Shown here one piece after another: positions 10,701-17,522 of a stretch of 26,566 nucleotides of DNA. Numbering within the stretch: the stretch's first letter is position 1; each line of letters begins with the position of its first letter. Both the position numbers and the translations under genes were made by a program. The stretch lies in assembly GCA_030587525.1 (NCBI GenBank), contig JAUQYW010000719.1, positions 1 through 26,566 of the forward strand, given 5' to 3'. Origin of the DNA: Candidatus Sigynarchaeota archaeon (GTDB lineage Archaea; Asgardarchaeota; Lokiarchaeia; Sigynarchaeales; Sigynarchaeaceae). Under the pieces are notes generated by a model. The model did not search any database. It was not told the DNA's origin and saw only the letters and a program-made list of their open reading frames with translations.

Positions 10701-10929
10701 GGAGCCTTTCCACTTGTACTGCGCTTGTTGCGAGCAATGGATCGACAAGCAGCCGACCGCGGTCATCGTCGGCAGGGAAACGTGCGCGAAATGCAAGCAA
10801 CCCCTGTTCTTCGTGCCTAAATGTGATAACTGCGGTAACGCGCTGGTCAAGAGCGTGCAGATTTTCAACGAGTTCAGGCAGAACCCGCGAAAATGCGAAA
10901 AATGCGGTGGCAACCTCCGGATACAATGA
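4774..10929 (+). CDS. giant surface protein 1: DUF2341/jelly-roll/Ig-like repeat ectodomain, membrane anchor and cytoplasmic double zinc ribbon
   Basis: This 2051-residue protein starts with a signal or anchor helix (residues 14-33). Next comes a DUF2341-like region (about 53-160) leading into a concanavalin-like domain (FFDDFTGSSLNASKW onward), then two PKD-like modules (360-568) and a MAM/jelly-roll domain (570-724). An FN3-like domain and two Ig-like domains (826-1009) follow. Seven tandem repeats of about 95 residues (1010-1671) share the features I.WTI.D, YRVLRN, T..G.G.W.YTI.Y.D and end in VNDVP. Another Ig-like domain and a beta-rich module precede a transmembrane helix (1908-1930) with a basic stop-transfer RRKKS. 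The cytoplasmic tail has four CxxC pairs (about 1980-2046). Many NxT/NxS sites suggest glycosylation. It is likely a cell-surface adhesin or receptor; the ligand is unknown. Confidence 0.92.
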   Translation: MKLTSVFYKQKGAMATIALATTVLVMLVPGLIMEPARPVHDILGQYDPGTIAASDWGLYGANLGISSPTPVPNYVVRLNLPASFNYGACLAGGDDIRFFDAVNTSLSYWIESWVVGGISTIWIKIPVTGTNQITMRYGKASAPAASSGVSTFQFFDDFTGSSLNASKWTSYTDTYSTMSVSGGLLHVVSDTPSDWIAITLVGFHDTTITSGAAFGTNYNNGIRLGTMDTVATQVAGVQTTTTHALSNRTFTAEIKWINSSRAEFYDNDALFATHTTNVPPGPLPLRLLTGDREAGPGTHYGAYVTSVNTSIGVPGKAMRMNYYTQQGVTGVVSRSDYNWVFVRSVVANDPVAYINNFVPTLTSGKITPTTGSQATPFNFSVTFTDGDNIAPDTIWVNVNGAIHSLAKTNPSDLIYSDGCRYSWMGYLQPGSYSYYFRCQQGALLVSTTTWSNLTVTETNSFTPQLLNTAFTPSIGKNTTTFTFTTEYRDADNNHPDSININIGAAVVPMIEVNPADTNAMDGKVYRYQTTLDWGDYIFKIDCFDGARSNTTGWLPGPVVDPFYRFHNQTLFSDNFESGLAKWSTVTGAWHVSNPAGSYNAYRSPTHSVWCGSEATGLYPNSHAAELVSMPIDVSIVDSAYLEFFHYQTTEAGWDYCAVYVRQNAGAWIQLYRVAGNVAWEKRTYNLSSYCGPGNTIEIRFYFTSDPTVNYRGWYVDDVQVYTNKIPVLSTLVNPANSSSVFTGNNEFEWTNVEYTDLPINYTLQIATSSAFTTVLQQIEHIPETSGTTTTVVSIANTGTQWWRVRATVNNMNDTWSAPFTFTATLAPEAYITSPLNQTYASATCTLTLTGNPSTNSIIYNVFNHTSMSWKYGTNQTYVGSGPLSLSEGVFTIYAWGRTASLFVQQVPTTRTLTIDVTSPVVTILAPSNNTTYSTSTLGIDVTAIDTVSPISRIWFNFWDVDLASWVYGTNQSFTGYTTRSLADGAYRFFAWANDSVNHVSSARHEININTLAPVVDNPTDFLFMQNQTSVYIQWTITEVFPDDYRVLRNGVQIISWTPYLSGVPVDVAIDTNIGLGIWNYTILYRDAFGMNGVPDTVLITVNDYPWITAPPADRMVIQNATGETILWTILDSYPGTGLWEVFLEGTPFIGGSFNTGIPVSAPIYTNIGTGTWNYTIEYIDAYGYFGIQDTVLITITGNPIATSAPLGGAVVLQNSTYQINWTLTSPAGPGQYRVLRNGSTIVGWSPWGANPASIGVLVNTNGGLRFFNYTIEFNSSTGLYGNPNTVIIAVNDVPAILLPPGDVIVLRNATSQTISWTIIDVLTGTGPYMIFRNSANITGVLFYTSGVPVSIGINTNIGLGTFIYTIMYGDMFGTLGTNDSVNVVVNDVPIANTPFPDRHYAANETGQTMQWVITDGIGGTGQYVVRVNGTIYTSGTWWSGVTFLVPVNTNMGFGMWEYTVAYNDTYNQAGLVKTVTVYIEDIPRSTHPANQAVLVNSPGHVITWTITDATGPGYYRVLRNSSIVVVNWASWVVGMPFNAPIQTAVAYGTWRYTLEYNNSAGRIGTSDDVDVLVEDLPVATPSGSPPDTYQNVTAGPVISWTITDRFGSGFYRILRNTTSITGWLPWINNVVINQVVSTIAGIGSFAYTIQYNDSNGFTGTANTIMAKILQDTAAPGISDPTIDALQVFSTPVTVTCNVTETQSGVGTVRVFYSVNGTSSFTPVAMSFVSGAMYSGQIPTQGVISTVYYYFQAVDRAGNARVENNASSYYMYHLNFLPPGAYVLEFMVPVHITVNIVVETSGRITLASFIGATVQDALNMSTTTVAFNLAFTGGVFTSMTITAYFTGGQYTAADLVVFHEVDGTWYEVTPSSINVVGGSITFPVASLSRFVVGIRVTTGFDIIQFLKDNWLLVVLIMVGAVLGITGAAVASRRKKSVAKASGQKAMPGKIVMTPAWMREAKLRALNTPPKQPEVVAKEPFHLYCACCEQWIDKQPTAVIVGRETCAKCKQPLFFVPKCDNCGNALVKSVQIFNEFRQNPRKCEKCGGNLRIQ

Positions 10930-10947
10930 AATAACGTACCAACCACT

Positions 10948-10971
10948 CTTTTTTTTTCTTTTAATTTTTTT
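10948..10971 (+). terminator. T-rich terminator after surface protein 1
   Basis: A run of about 24 nearly uninterrupted T bases lies 19 bp after the stop codon, typical of archaeal intrinsic termination. Confidence 0.7.
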
Positions 10972-11087
10972 CCATCACACGTATCTTTCTACAACCTTTT
11001 TCCATCAATGTATCCATACGTGTCATTTTCCATTGATATCGCTAACCTTAAAGATGATTTTCCACTTTAAACGAGAAAGATGTGTTC

Positions 11088-11102
11088 AAAAAACGAAAAA
11101 AA
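11088..11102 (-). terminator. T-rich terminator after the arrestin-like gene
   Basis: Read on the minus strand, T tracts (TTTTTTTCGTTTTTT) lie about 45 bp beyond the stop of the arrestin-like gene, in the 217-bp convergent spacer. Confidence 0.55.
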
Positions 11103-11146
11103 GGGGAAATTGAGATTTGTTGATGATCGATAGACTTGTGTCTCCC

Positions 11147-14100
11147 TTAACCTGCCAAGGTTAAAGTATTTTCGAAGCCATCATATTTTAACGGGACATT
11201 CTCCTTGATCCATATATTGATCAATTTCATGACATTGGAAAGTGTCAGGCCAAATTTCCTTGCAATCTCATCGACTGGAATGGGAACCCACTTCCCCCAC
11301 GTATTAAGGCATTCTTCGTGGTAATCGATTGGGCCTGTCTTCTTCCCTTTCTTTGGAGGCTCGACTTGGGCGGGAACTTGCTCCATGGGAGGGAATGATA
11401 AAGAAGGCACTGGAGCGGCTTCCACGGGAGGTCTCGGGGCGATTGCCACAGGCTTGGCACGTGGCGGTGATGGAACCACCTCTGGAATGGGAACGACCGG
11501 GGCAGGAGCGAGAACCCGCGCCTCGGGAGGGCTCGGGACGATTGTCACGGGCGGTATCTCCTCAAAGAGGGCTGCCGGGGCAGCAATTGGTGTCACGGGA
11601 GGGTTCTGAGATGCTTCCATGGGAGGCGCCGGTGCGAAAGTCACGGGTTCGGCAGATTGCGGTGGCGCTTCAAAAAAGGGGGCTTGGGTCGCGATTTCCG
11701 TCACGGGAGCGCTCGGGATTGCCGGTGGATTTAGAGATAGGATTGCCATAAGATCCTCGACAGCGGGTGCCTCCGGGATATCTTGCGCGATCTGTGGCGC
11801 CAACGGTTCTTGGACAAGGGGTATCTCCGGCATCGCTTGCGCGATCTGTGGCGCCAACGGTTCCTGGATAACGGGTATCTCCGGCATCGCTTGCACGATT
11901 TGTGGCGCCAACGGTTCCTGGACAACGGGTGCCTCCGGCATCGCTTGCACGAATTGTGGCGTTAATGCTTCTTGGACAGCGGGGGCCTGTTGGATCTCGC
12001 GATTCTCTATTTCGGAAAAGACGGCCGGCGCTTGCACGACCGCGGGAACAGGTATACTTGGCGCCATTTCTTGTGCAATCAAGGACTCTGGACTAGTGGG
12101 AGCTCCGGTCAAGATGTTAACGTCATTGAACAAATCCGATTCACGGTCCGAGCCATCCACGGGAAAGATGCGCGAGAAGCCAGGCGTGCCGACCATACCT
12201 GTTTTCTGGTTGATCGCGATCGCGACGAACCAGTCTTTATTGTACGGGACAGGCTGCCGTCCGAGGTTCGAGTGCCATCCGCCGGGTACTTGCACGGAAA
12301 ACGGCAACGTGACCGGTGCTGCACCCAGCTCGGTGCCTTTCCACGCGTCCAAGGTGATGCCACGACCGATGGGCTTGCCCACCACGGCATCACCCTCCAC
12401 GTAATCGAGATTGATCTGGAACGTTCCCAGCTCTTTCTCCGCAACGGGCACGTGCTCCCAGAAATAAACGTCAACGGATTTAACCGTCGTGGGCTTCACC
12501 TCGCCGTTCTTTTCCCGCTGGTTGTTCACGAGCGTGATCTCCCCTTCCAGCACGTCGCCGGGACGATAGACAGGCTTCGGATCCCGGAAAGCGACGCTCA
12601 TGGAGATCTTTCCCCCGTAATCCGCGCCACGACGTCTCGTGGTGCCCCTGACGCGGACAGGAGGCGCGCTTGCCACGGGGATGGAGGCTTGTGCCGGTTG
12701 GGCAGCCGGGGTACCGATGCCTATCTTGAGCGATTTCCCGAACCCGCCGATAGCACCGCCGATGTTGATCTTGCCGAACATCCCGCCCTTCTTTGCTGGC
12801 TCCGGGGCAGTCGCTTGCACTGGTGCCGGCACCGCGGGTTCGGCATAGCTTGTCATTTGCACCATTCCTGGTTGGGGTTGTGCAGGGGCCATCTCCCCGA
12901 GGATCGCGACGTCATTGAACAAGTCCGCTTCCCGATCCGAGCCATCCACGGGAAAGATTCGCGAGAAGCCAGGCGTGCCGACCATGCCTGTTTTCTGGTT
13001 GATCGCGATCGCGACGAACCAGTCTTTATTGTACGGGACAGGCTGCCGTCCGAGGTTCGAGTGCCATCCGCCGGGTACTTGCACGGAAAACGGCAACGTG
13101 ATCGGCGCAGCACCCAGCTCGGTGCCTTTCCACGCGTCCACCGTGATGCCACGACCGAGGGGCTTGCCCACCATGGCATCACCCTCCACGTAATCGAGAT
13201 TGATCTGGAACGTTCCCAGCTCTTTCTCCGCAACGGGCACGTGTTCCCAGAAATACACGTCCACGGATTTGACCGTCGTGGGCTTCACCTCGCCGTTCTT
13301 TTCCCGCTGGTTGTTCACGAGCGTGATCTCCCCTTCCAGCACGTCGCCGGGACGATAAACCGGCTTCGGATCCTTGATGGCGACCGTCATCGATATCTTG
13401 CCCGCGTAATCCGCGCCCCGACGCCTCGTGGTGCCCCTGACGCGGACAGGAGGCACGCCTGCCATGGGAATGGAGGTTGGTGCTGCCGCCGGTTGGGCAG
13501 CCGGGGTACCGATGCCTATCTTGAGCCCGCCGATAGCACCGCCGATGTTGAACTTGCCGAACATCCCGCCTTTCTTTGCAGGCTCCGGGGCAGCCGCTTG
13601 TACTGGCGCCGCCACGGGTGGCGAATAGCTCTGCACCGGGGCACTGCTTGGATGAGCATTGGCAGTCTCCTCACCTATGATCCTCACAGAGTTAAGAAGG
13701 TTGGATGTCCTGTCTGAACCATCAACGGGAAAGATGCGCACGAAATTTGGTATCGGGATCATGCCTGTTTTTTGGAGTATTGATACCCCGACGAACCAGT
13801 CCTTGTTATACGGCGCGGGCTGCCTGCCCAAGTTCGAATGGTACCCTCCAGGCACCTGCACGGAAAACGGCAGCGTGACTGGCTCCGCACCTAATTCCAC
13901 ATCCTTCCAGGTGTTGATATCTAACGATCGGCCTACTTGCTTGCCTTTAACCTCTTCATGCGATTCATCCAAAAAAACGGTATAGGTGCCGAGTTCATTC
14001 GAAGCCACTGCAACGTGCTCGAAAAACTGGATCTGAACGGACTTGACGTTTGCTGGTTTTACATTTCCTTGCTTATCACGTTCATTGTTAACGAGGGTAA

Positions 14101-14179
14101 TTTCGCCCTCGAACACGTCGTTAGGGCGATATATTTCCTTGGGATTGCGTATTGCCACGGTCATGTCTATTTTAGCCAT
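11147..14179 (-). CDS. tandem triple arrestin-like protein with Pro-rich linker and C-terminal winged helix
   Basis: Three copies of a beta-sandwich domain occupy residues 1-172, 256-426 and 519-690. Each has the arrestin-N/Spo0M-like pattern Y.P.D...GEITLVNN, then a run of strands, LPFSVQVPGG.HSNLG, and IFPVDGSDR. This is the arrestin/Vps26 superfamily, whose members bind tails of membrane proteins. Linkers contain KKGGMFGK and IGGAIGG segments and a basic RGTTRRRGADY motif just before domains 2 and 3. Residues 690-945 are Pro/Ala/Glu-rich with four 22-residue repeats (QAMPEIPVIQEPLAPQI). The last 60 residues form a helix-turn-helix/winged-helix (VDEIARKFGLTLSNVMKLI). The start is supported by GAGGA 4-5 nt upstream. 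There is no signal peptide, so it is cytosolic. It sits between two surface-protein genes whose cytosolic tails are candidate partners (inference). Confidence 0.85.
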   Translation of the reverse strand: MAKIDMTVAIRNPKEIYRPNDVFEGEITLVNNERDKQGNVKPANVKSVQIQFFEHVAVASNELGTYTVFLDESHEEVKGKQVGRSLDINTWKDVELGAEPVTLPFSVQVPGGYHSNLGRQPAPYNKDWFVGVSILQKTGMIPIPNFVRIFPVDGSDRTSNLLNSVRIIGEETANAHPSSAPVQSYSPPVAAPVQAAAPEPAKKGGMFGKFNIGGAIGGLKIGIGTPAAQPAAAPTSIPMAGVPPVRVRGTTRRRGADYAGKISMTVAIKDPKPVYRPGDVLEGEITLVNNQREKNGEVKPTTVKSVDVYFWEHVPVAEKELGTFQINLDYVEGDAMVGKPLGRGITVDAWKGTELGAAPITLPFSVQVPGGWHSNLGRQPVPYNKDWFVAIAINQKTGMVGTPGFSRIFPVDGSDREADLFNDVAILGEMAPAQPQPGMVQMTSYAEPAVPAPVQATAPEPAKKGGMFGKINIGGAIGGFGKSLKIGIGTPAAQPAQASIPVASAPPVRVRGTTRRRGADYGGKISMSVAFRDPKPVYRPGDVLEGEITLVNNQREKNGEVKPTTVKSVDVYFWEHVPVAEKELGTFQINLDYVEGDAVVGKPIGRGITLDAWKGTELGAAPVTLPFSVQVPGGWHSNLGRQPVPYNKDWFVAIAINQKTGMVGTPGFSRIFPVDGSDRESDLFNDVNILTGAPTSPESLIAQEMAPSIPVPAVVQAPAVFSEIENREIQQAPAVQEALTPQFVQAMPEAPVVQEPLAPQIVQAMPEIPVIQEPLAPQIAQAMPEIPLVQEPLAPQIAQDIPEAPAVEDLMAILSLNPPAIPSAPVTEIATQAPFFEAPPQSAEPVTFAPAPPMEASQNPPVTPIAAPAALFEEIPPVTIVPSPPEARVLAPAPVVPIPEVVPSPPRAKPVAIAPRPPVEAAPVPSLSFPPMEQVPAQVEPPKKGKKTGPIDYHEECLNTWGKWVPIPVDEIARKFGLTLSNVMKLINIWIKENVPLKYDGFENTLTLAG
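11765..11990 (-). repeat. 66-nt tandem repeats encoding 22-residue Pro-rich units
   Basis: Three to four units of 66 bases encode a variable E[AI]P.VQEPLAPQI.QAMP pattern in the arrestin-protein linker. They keep the reading frame and probably form an extended flexible spacer whose length can vary. Confidence 0.8.
12122..13454 (-). repeat. 789-bp-period duplication of arrestin domains 2 and 3
   Basis: Bases 12122-12665 and 12911-13454 align without gaps over the domain at an offset of exactly 789, differing by eye at only a few per cent of positions. One stretch of more than 100 identical bases includes silent sites. Domain 1 is clearly more divergent, so domains 2 and 3 come from a recent internal duplication or gene conversion. 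Confidence 0.9.
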
Positions 14180-14275
14180 CGTCCTCTACTCGTTTTTGAT
14201 CGATGCACTACCGGATTTCTCGTGACATGTAACAGAAACCCGGCAATGGTATGGATTCTACGATTTGCTTGTGCT

Positions 14276-14289
14276 GTTTAAATTACCAG
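14276..14289. repeat. third copy of the GTTTAAATTACCAG motif
   Basis: The same 14 bases occur at 3087-3100 and 3129-3142. Similarity to the 3129 copy continues on both sides (about 22 of 26 bases), and in the same frame both read FKLPAD. It is a dispersed repeat or gene-end remnant next to the arrestin-gene TATA box. Confidence 0.6.
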
Positions 14290-14291
14290 CT

Positions 14292-14300
14292 GATATATAA
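14292..14300 (-). promoter_or_regulatory. TATA box of the arrestin-like gene
   Basis: TTATATATC on the minus strand lies about 113 bp upstream of the ATG at 14179, implying a 5' leader of roughly 85 nt. Confidence 0.45.
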
Positions 14301-14564
14301 CGAATTAAAAAGGAACCTTTATGAAGATATAGGTTCGTGACTGATTTCAGTGTATGCGATGTTAATATAGATGGAAGCATTATTTTCGAAATCTATTGAA
14401 TCGCGTACCTTAAAAGCAATTTGTAGAGGACGACGTGTTAATGCAAGAAATGAGAAAATTAGATTACGCAGCTTTGATTACAACTCAGATCTTTCTATTG
14501 GTGTATAGATTCAGCGATCTACCCGATTCATATGGGGATCACTGAAAAAGATGGTGATTGATAG

Positions 14565-17474
14565 ATGATGATGAAAAAAGGCAATCGATTTAGATTTTTT
14601 CACATAACATGTGCCCTTCTCTTGGGCATGGCATTATTCGCTACCCTGGCATGTAATGGATCTGCGACGACGCCTAATTGGCTCGGGTACTATAACGACA
14701 TAATCCCGGAGTACTCCACCTTGATCTATCAGAATTCGCCTACGGTGTACTCATCAGCAAAGACCAATTACTCGTTGGGAAGCGATGTGCTCGTGAGAGG
14801 TTACCAATTCGACTACAAGACACATACCGGCAGTGGCCCTCACACGGCGAGGGTGAAGTTAGGGTCTGAAGACGGAAACGTGACAGTTACATCTTCGTTA
14901 TCCTATTCCACCATTTATACGACATTCACATCTTATCTGGGTGGTCCGACCTACCCCATCGATAATGACCCGGAGATTTTTTTCGAGTCTACGAATCCAG
15001 ATACGAATTGTTTCAGAATCGCTTCTGATACCGTGACCACGGTCGTGCATAGTTTTGGCCAGATTTATGGTTTCCCTTGGACACTTAACAATGCAGAATA
15101 TATCGCTCGCTTGTTATACGAGGACATAACCACATTAGCGGTTGGCACACCGAAAACTGGAACGTTCAATTCAACCGACAACGTGGATGCCTACTCGATC
15201 TTTATGGCAGCAGCGACAACCTACGAGTTTGAATTGACACGGACTTCAGGTTCCGGGGACTTCGATGCGAGGCTATGTGTGTGGGATGGTCTTACTAACT
15301 CGTACGTGCGGATCACTTCGGGAACCACGTTTCCGAAGACATTCTCGTATACACCGGCCGGCGACACAACCATGTTGTGCCTGGTCGATTCCGATTCCTT
15401 CAGCGACACGGGAAATTATCGAATTAACGTCACCATAACAGCGTGGCCTCCAGTCAACCACGCGCCGAACGTCCCCGTCGTGAATGGTCCGGCGAATAAT
15501 TCTGTTCTGTATGTGAATCATGCGCTCTTGAACGTTTCAGTTAGGGATCCCGATTACGATATGCTTGATGTTTACTTTCAAGAAGAAGATGGAACTCCAT
15601 CGGGGCTCTCCTATCAGCCTAACGTCCCGGGGATAAGTACACGGACATACAACTGGACCGGACTCACTCCCGGATGGCATTATTGGCAAGTGTTTGTAAA
15701 CGATGAGGAACCTCTCGAGACCGCCAGTGGTCAATACAGGTTTCGCTATCTTACTGCTGGCACCAATACGGCACCCTCAGTATATGTACCTGGACCTACT
15801 AACGCGAGCATGATCTGGGGACCTAATGTGAACATTTCCGTGGCGATATATGATTCCGATGGAGAACCATTGACAATCGAATTTTACAATGCCTCCGATA
15901 ATAGCCTTATTGGCACAACTACGCATCCGGATGGATCGGGCCGCGTAGGCGTGTTCTGGAATGGCTTGGCACCAGGAGCAACGTTCTCGTGGTATGCTAT
16001 CGTTCGTGATCATTTCACTTCGACGACTTCTGATACGTGGCGCTTTACCACGAAATCAGCGGGGGACAATTCGGCACCATTTTCACCTACTTTAAACGCG
16101 CCGTCTTCTGGTAGTTCAGTCCCCGGGCCTAATGTGGTCCTTAACGTATCAGTATTTGATCTTGATGGCCAAACATTGACCGTCGCATTCTACAATGCCA
16201 CGGATAATAGCCTGATCGGCAGCACCACGATACCGGCATGGTACGGCAGCGTGAACATGACGTGGAGTGGTCTCGCGCCGAGCCAGACTTTCTCGTGGTA
16301 CGTGAACGTTAGCGATTCATTCGCCACGGTGCGATCATCTACATGGACCTTTAATACGCAAAGTCCGAACGCGGCACCTTCGGCACCAATATTATATTCA
16401 CCTTCAAACGGGTCCACAACCTGGTCACGCAAAGTAGTTCTTGAGGTATATGTCTATGACGCGGATGGAGATTCATTGACCATCGAATTCTATAATGCCG
16501 CCAATGATAACTTGATCGGCAACACGACGGATCCCGATGGCTCTGGTTCCGTCAACGTGACATGGCCTGGGCTCACGTTTAGCCAAACTTACTCGTGGTA
16601 CGTCATCGTTCGGGACCCACTCACCTCGACAACATCAACCACGTGGACTTTTATAACACCATCTACTGCATCCAACAACGCGCCCTATGCACCACTATTG
16701 AACGGACCCTCTTATGCGGATTGGGTCACGGGAACCACGGTGGTTCTTAATGTTTCGGTTGATGATTATGATGGTGATGCGTTGACCATCGAATTTTATG
16801 ATGCCTCCGGTGATATCTTGATCGACAACACCACGGATCCTGATGGCGAAGGTAACGTGAGCGTGACGTGGTCGGGACTAGTGGCCGGACAGACTTACTC
16901 GTGGTATGTCATCGTGAGCGACGGGATCAACTCCACGCGCTCGGACACGTGGTCGTTCACGGTTCAGGTAGGCTTCAACGGAGGGGACTTGATCATCTAC
17001 ATCATCATCGGAGCCATCGCTGCGGGTATTGCGATCCCTGCAATCGTCGTCGCGAAGAAAAAGAAGGCAACTCCCGCTGGTGGAACGAAAGCCCGGACCC
17101 CGAAACTGAAATCGTCGGTTGTCCAAACCCAGGAGGCCCCTTCCTACCAAGAACCAACCTGGAGTTCAGCGGTCCCGAGCCCTCCAGTGCATGCGGCGGT
17201 ACCTACCAGGATCATGAGCGCGGTTCCGCGTCCTGCCGTGCCCGTGTTAGCGGCAATGATCTGCCCGACATGCGGCAAGCGGACATCCTTGCCGGTCCCG
17301 GTCGACGACGCGTCGGCTTTTTGCGATGCTTGCAATGGCTCGCTCGCGCGAATTATCCCTTGTCCGAATTGCCACAGCGAGTTGTACATCAACAAGGACT
17401 TCTATAACCAGTATAAGGGACGCCAGATCGCGTGCTCCAAATGTAAGATGCAGTTCTTGCTCAAGTTCGATTGA
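14565..17474 (+). CDS. surface protein 2: PPC-like and five Ig/FN3-like domains, membrane anchor and cytoplasmic double zinc ribbon
   Basis: This 969-residue protein begins with MMMKKGNR and a signal peptide (hydrophobic core about 12-30, cleavage likely near ATLACNGSA). An N-terminal domain is followed by a pre-peptidase-C-like domain (about 190-295; DNVDAYSIFMAAATTYEFEL). Five tandem Ig/FN3-like domains of about 95 residues follow (to about 803), with D.DGD.LTIEFYNA..N.LIG.TT, W.GL..GQT.SWYV.V.D and TW.F motifs. A transmembrane helix (808-832) ends in KKKK, then a Pro-rich cytosolic linker and an eight-cysteine tail (899-965). The tail has the same cysteine spacing as that of surface protein 1. 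A GGTGAT site lies about 7 nt upstream of the start; any of the three Met codons is possible. It is probably a receptor or adhesin. Confidence 0.92.
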   Translation: MMMKKGNRFRFFHITCALLLGMALFATLACNGSATTPNWLGYYNDIIPEYSTLIYQNSPTVYSSAKTNYSLGSDVLVRGYQFDYKTHTGSGPHTARVKLGSEDGNVTVTSSLSYSTIYTTFTSYLGGPTYPIDNDPEIFFESTNPDTNCFRIASDTVTTVVHSFGQIYGFPWTLNNAEYIARLLYEDITTLAVGTPKTGTFNSTDNVDAYSIFMAAATTYEFELTRTSGSGDFDARLCVWDGLTNSYVRITSGTTFPKTFSYTPAGDTTMLCLVDSDSFSDTGNYRINVTITAWPPVNHAPNVPVVNGPANNSVLYVNHALLNVSVRDPDYDMLDVYFQEEDGTPSGLSYQPNVPGISTRTYNWTGLTPGWHYWQVFVNDEEPLETASGQYRFRYLTAGTNTAPSVYVPGPTNASMIWGPNVNISVAIYDSDGEPLTIEFYNASDNSLIGTTTHPDGSGRVGVFWNGLAPGATFSWYAIVRDHFTSTTSDTWRFTTKSAGDNSAPFSPTLNAPSSGSSVPGPNVVLNVSVFDLDGQTLTVAFYNATDNSLIGSTTIPAWYGSVNMTWSGLAPSQTFSWYVNVSDSFATVRSSTWTFNTQSPNAAPSAPILYSPSNGSTTWSRKVVLEVYVYDADGDSLTIEFYNAANDNLIGNTTDPDGSGSVNVTWPGLTFSQTYSWYVIVRDPLTSTTSTTWTFITPSTASNNAPYAPLLNGPSYADWVTGTTVVLNVSVDDYDGDALTIEFYDASGDILIDNTTDPDGEGNVSVTWSGLVAGQTYSWYVIVSDGINSTRSDTWSFTVQVGFNGGDLIIYIIIGAIAAGIAIPAIVVAKKKKATPAGGTKARTPKLKSSVVQTQEAPSYQEPTWSSAVPSPPVHAAVPTRIMSAVPRPAVPVLAAMICPTCGKRTSLPVPVDDASAFCDACNGSLARIIPCPNCHSELYINKDFYNQYKGRQIACSKCKMQFLLKFD

Positions 17475-17500
17475 TTTTTTCTCTTTTTTCTTCTTGATTT
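17475..17500 (+). terminator. T-rich terminator after surface protein 2
   Basis: A T/C-rich tract with two runs of six T starts right at the stop codon, in the 48-bp convergent spacer with the TIR gene. Confidence 0.6.
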
Positions 17501-17522
17501 CTGGGATGGCGAGTGCGTGGTA

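Larger units (their letters stand above)
14180..14564. other. divergent spacer between the arrestin-like gene and surface protein 2
   Basis: This AT-rich region of 385 bp has no convincing ORF. It should hold promoters for both flanking genes: a clear minus TATA at 14292-14300, and weaker + candidates (TTAATATAG near 14363, TGTATAGAT near 14502). It also carries an echo of the 3040-3258 remnant at 14268-14301. Confidence 0.5.

Noticed and set aside
11619..12404. 261-codon + frame with GxxG/CxICGANGSW repeats
   Set aside because: Antisense to the 66-nt Pro-rich repeats; low complexity follows from the coding strand.
11972..13717. 581-codon + frame opposite the arrestin-like gene
   Set aside because: Antisense shadow of the duplicated arrestin domains; rich in His/Arg/Asp, no start signals, and repeats with the 789-bp period.
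14565..14660. Lipoprotein signal in surface protein 2 (TLAC before the mature start)
   Set aside because: The residues before Cys do not fit the L-[AS]-[GA]-C lipobox well, and the protein already has a C-terminal membrane anchor.
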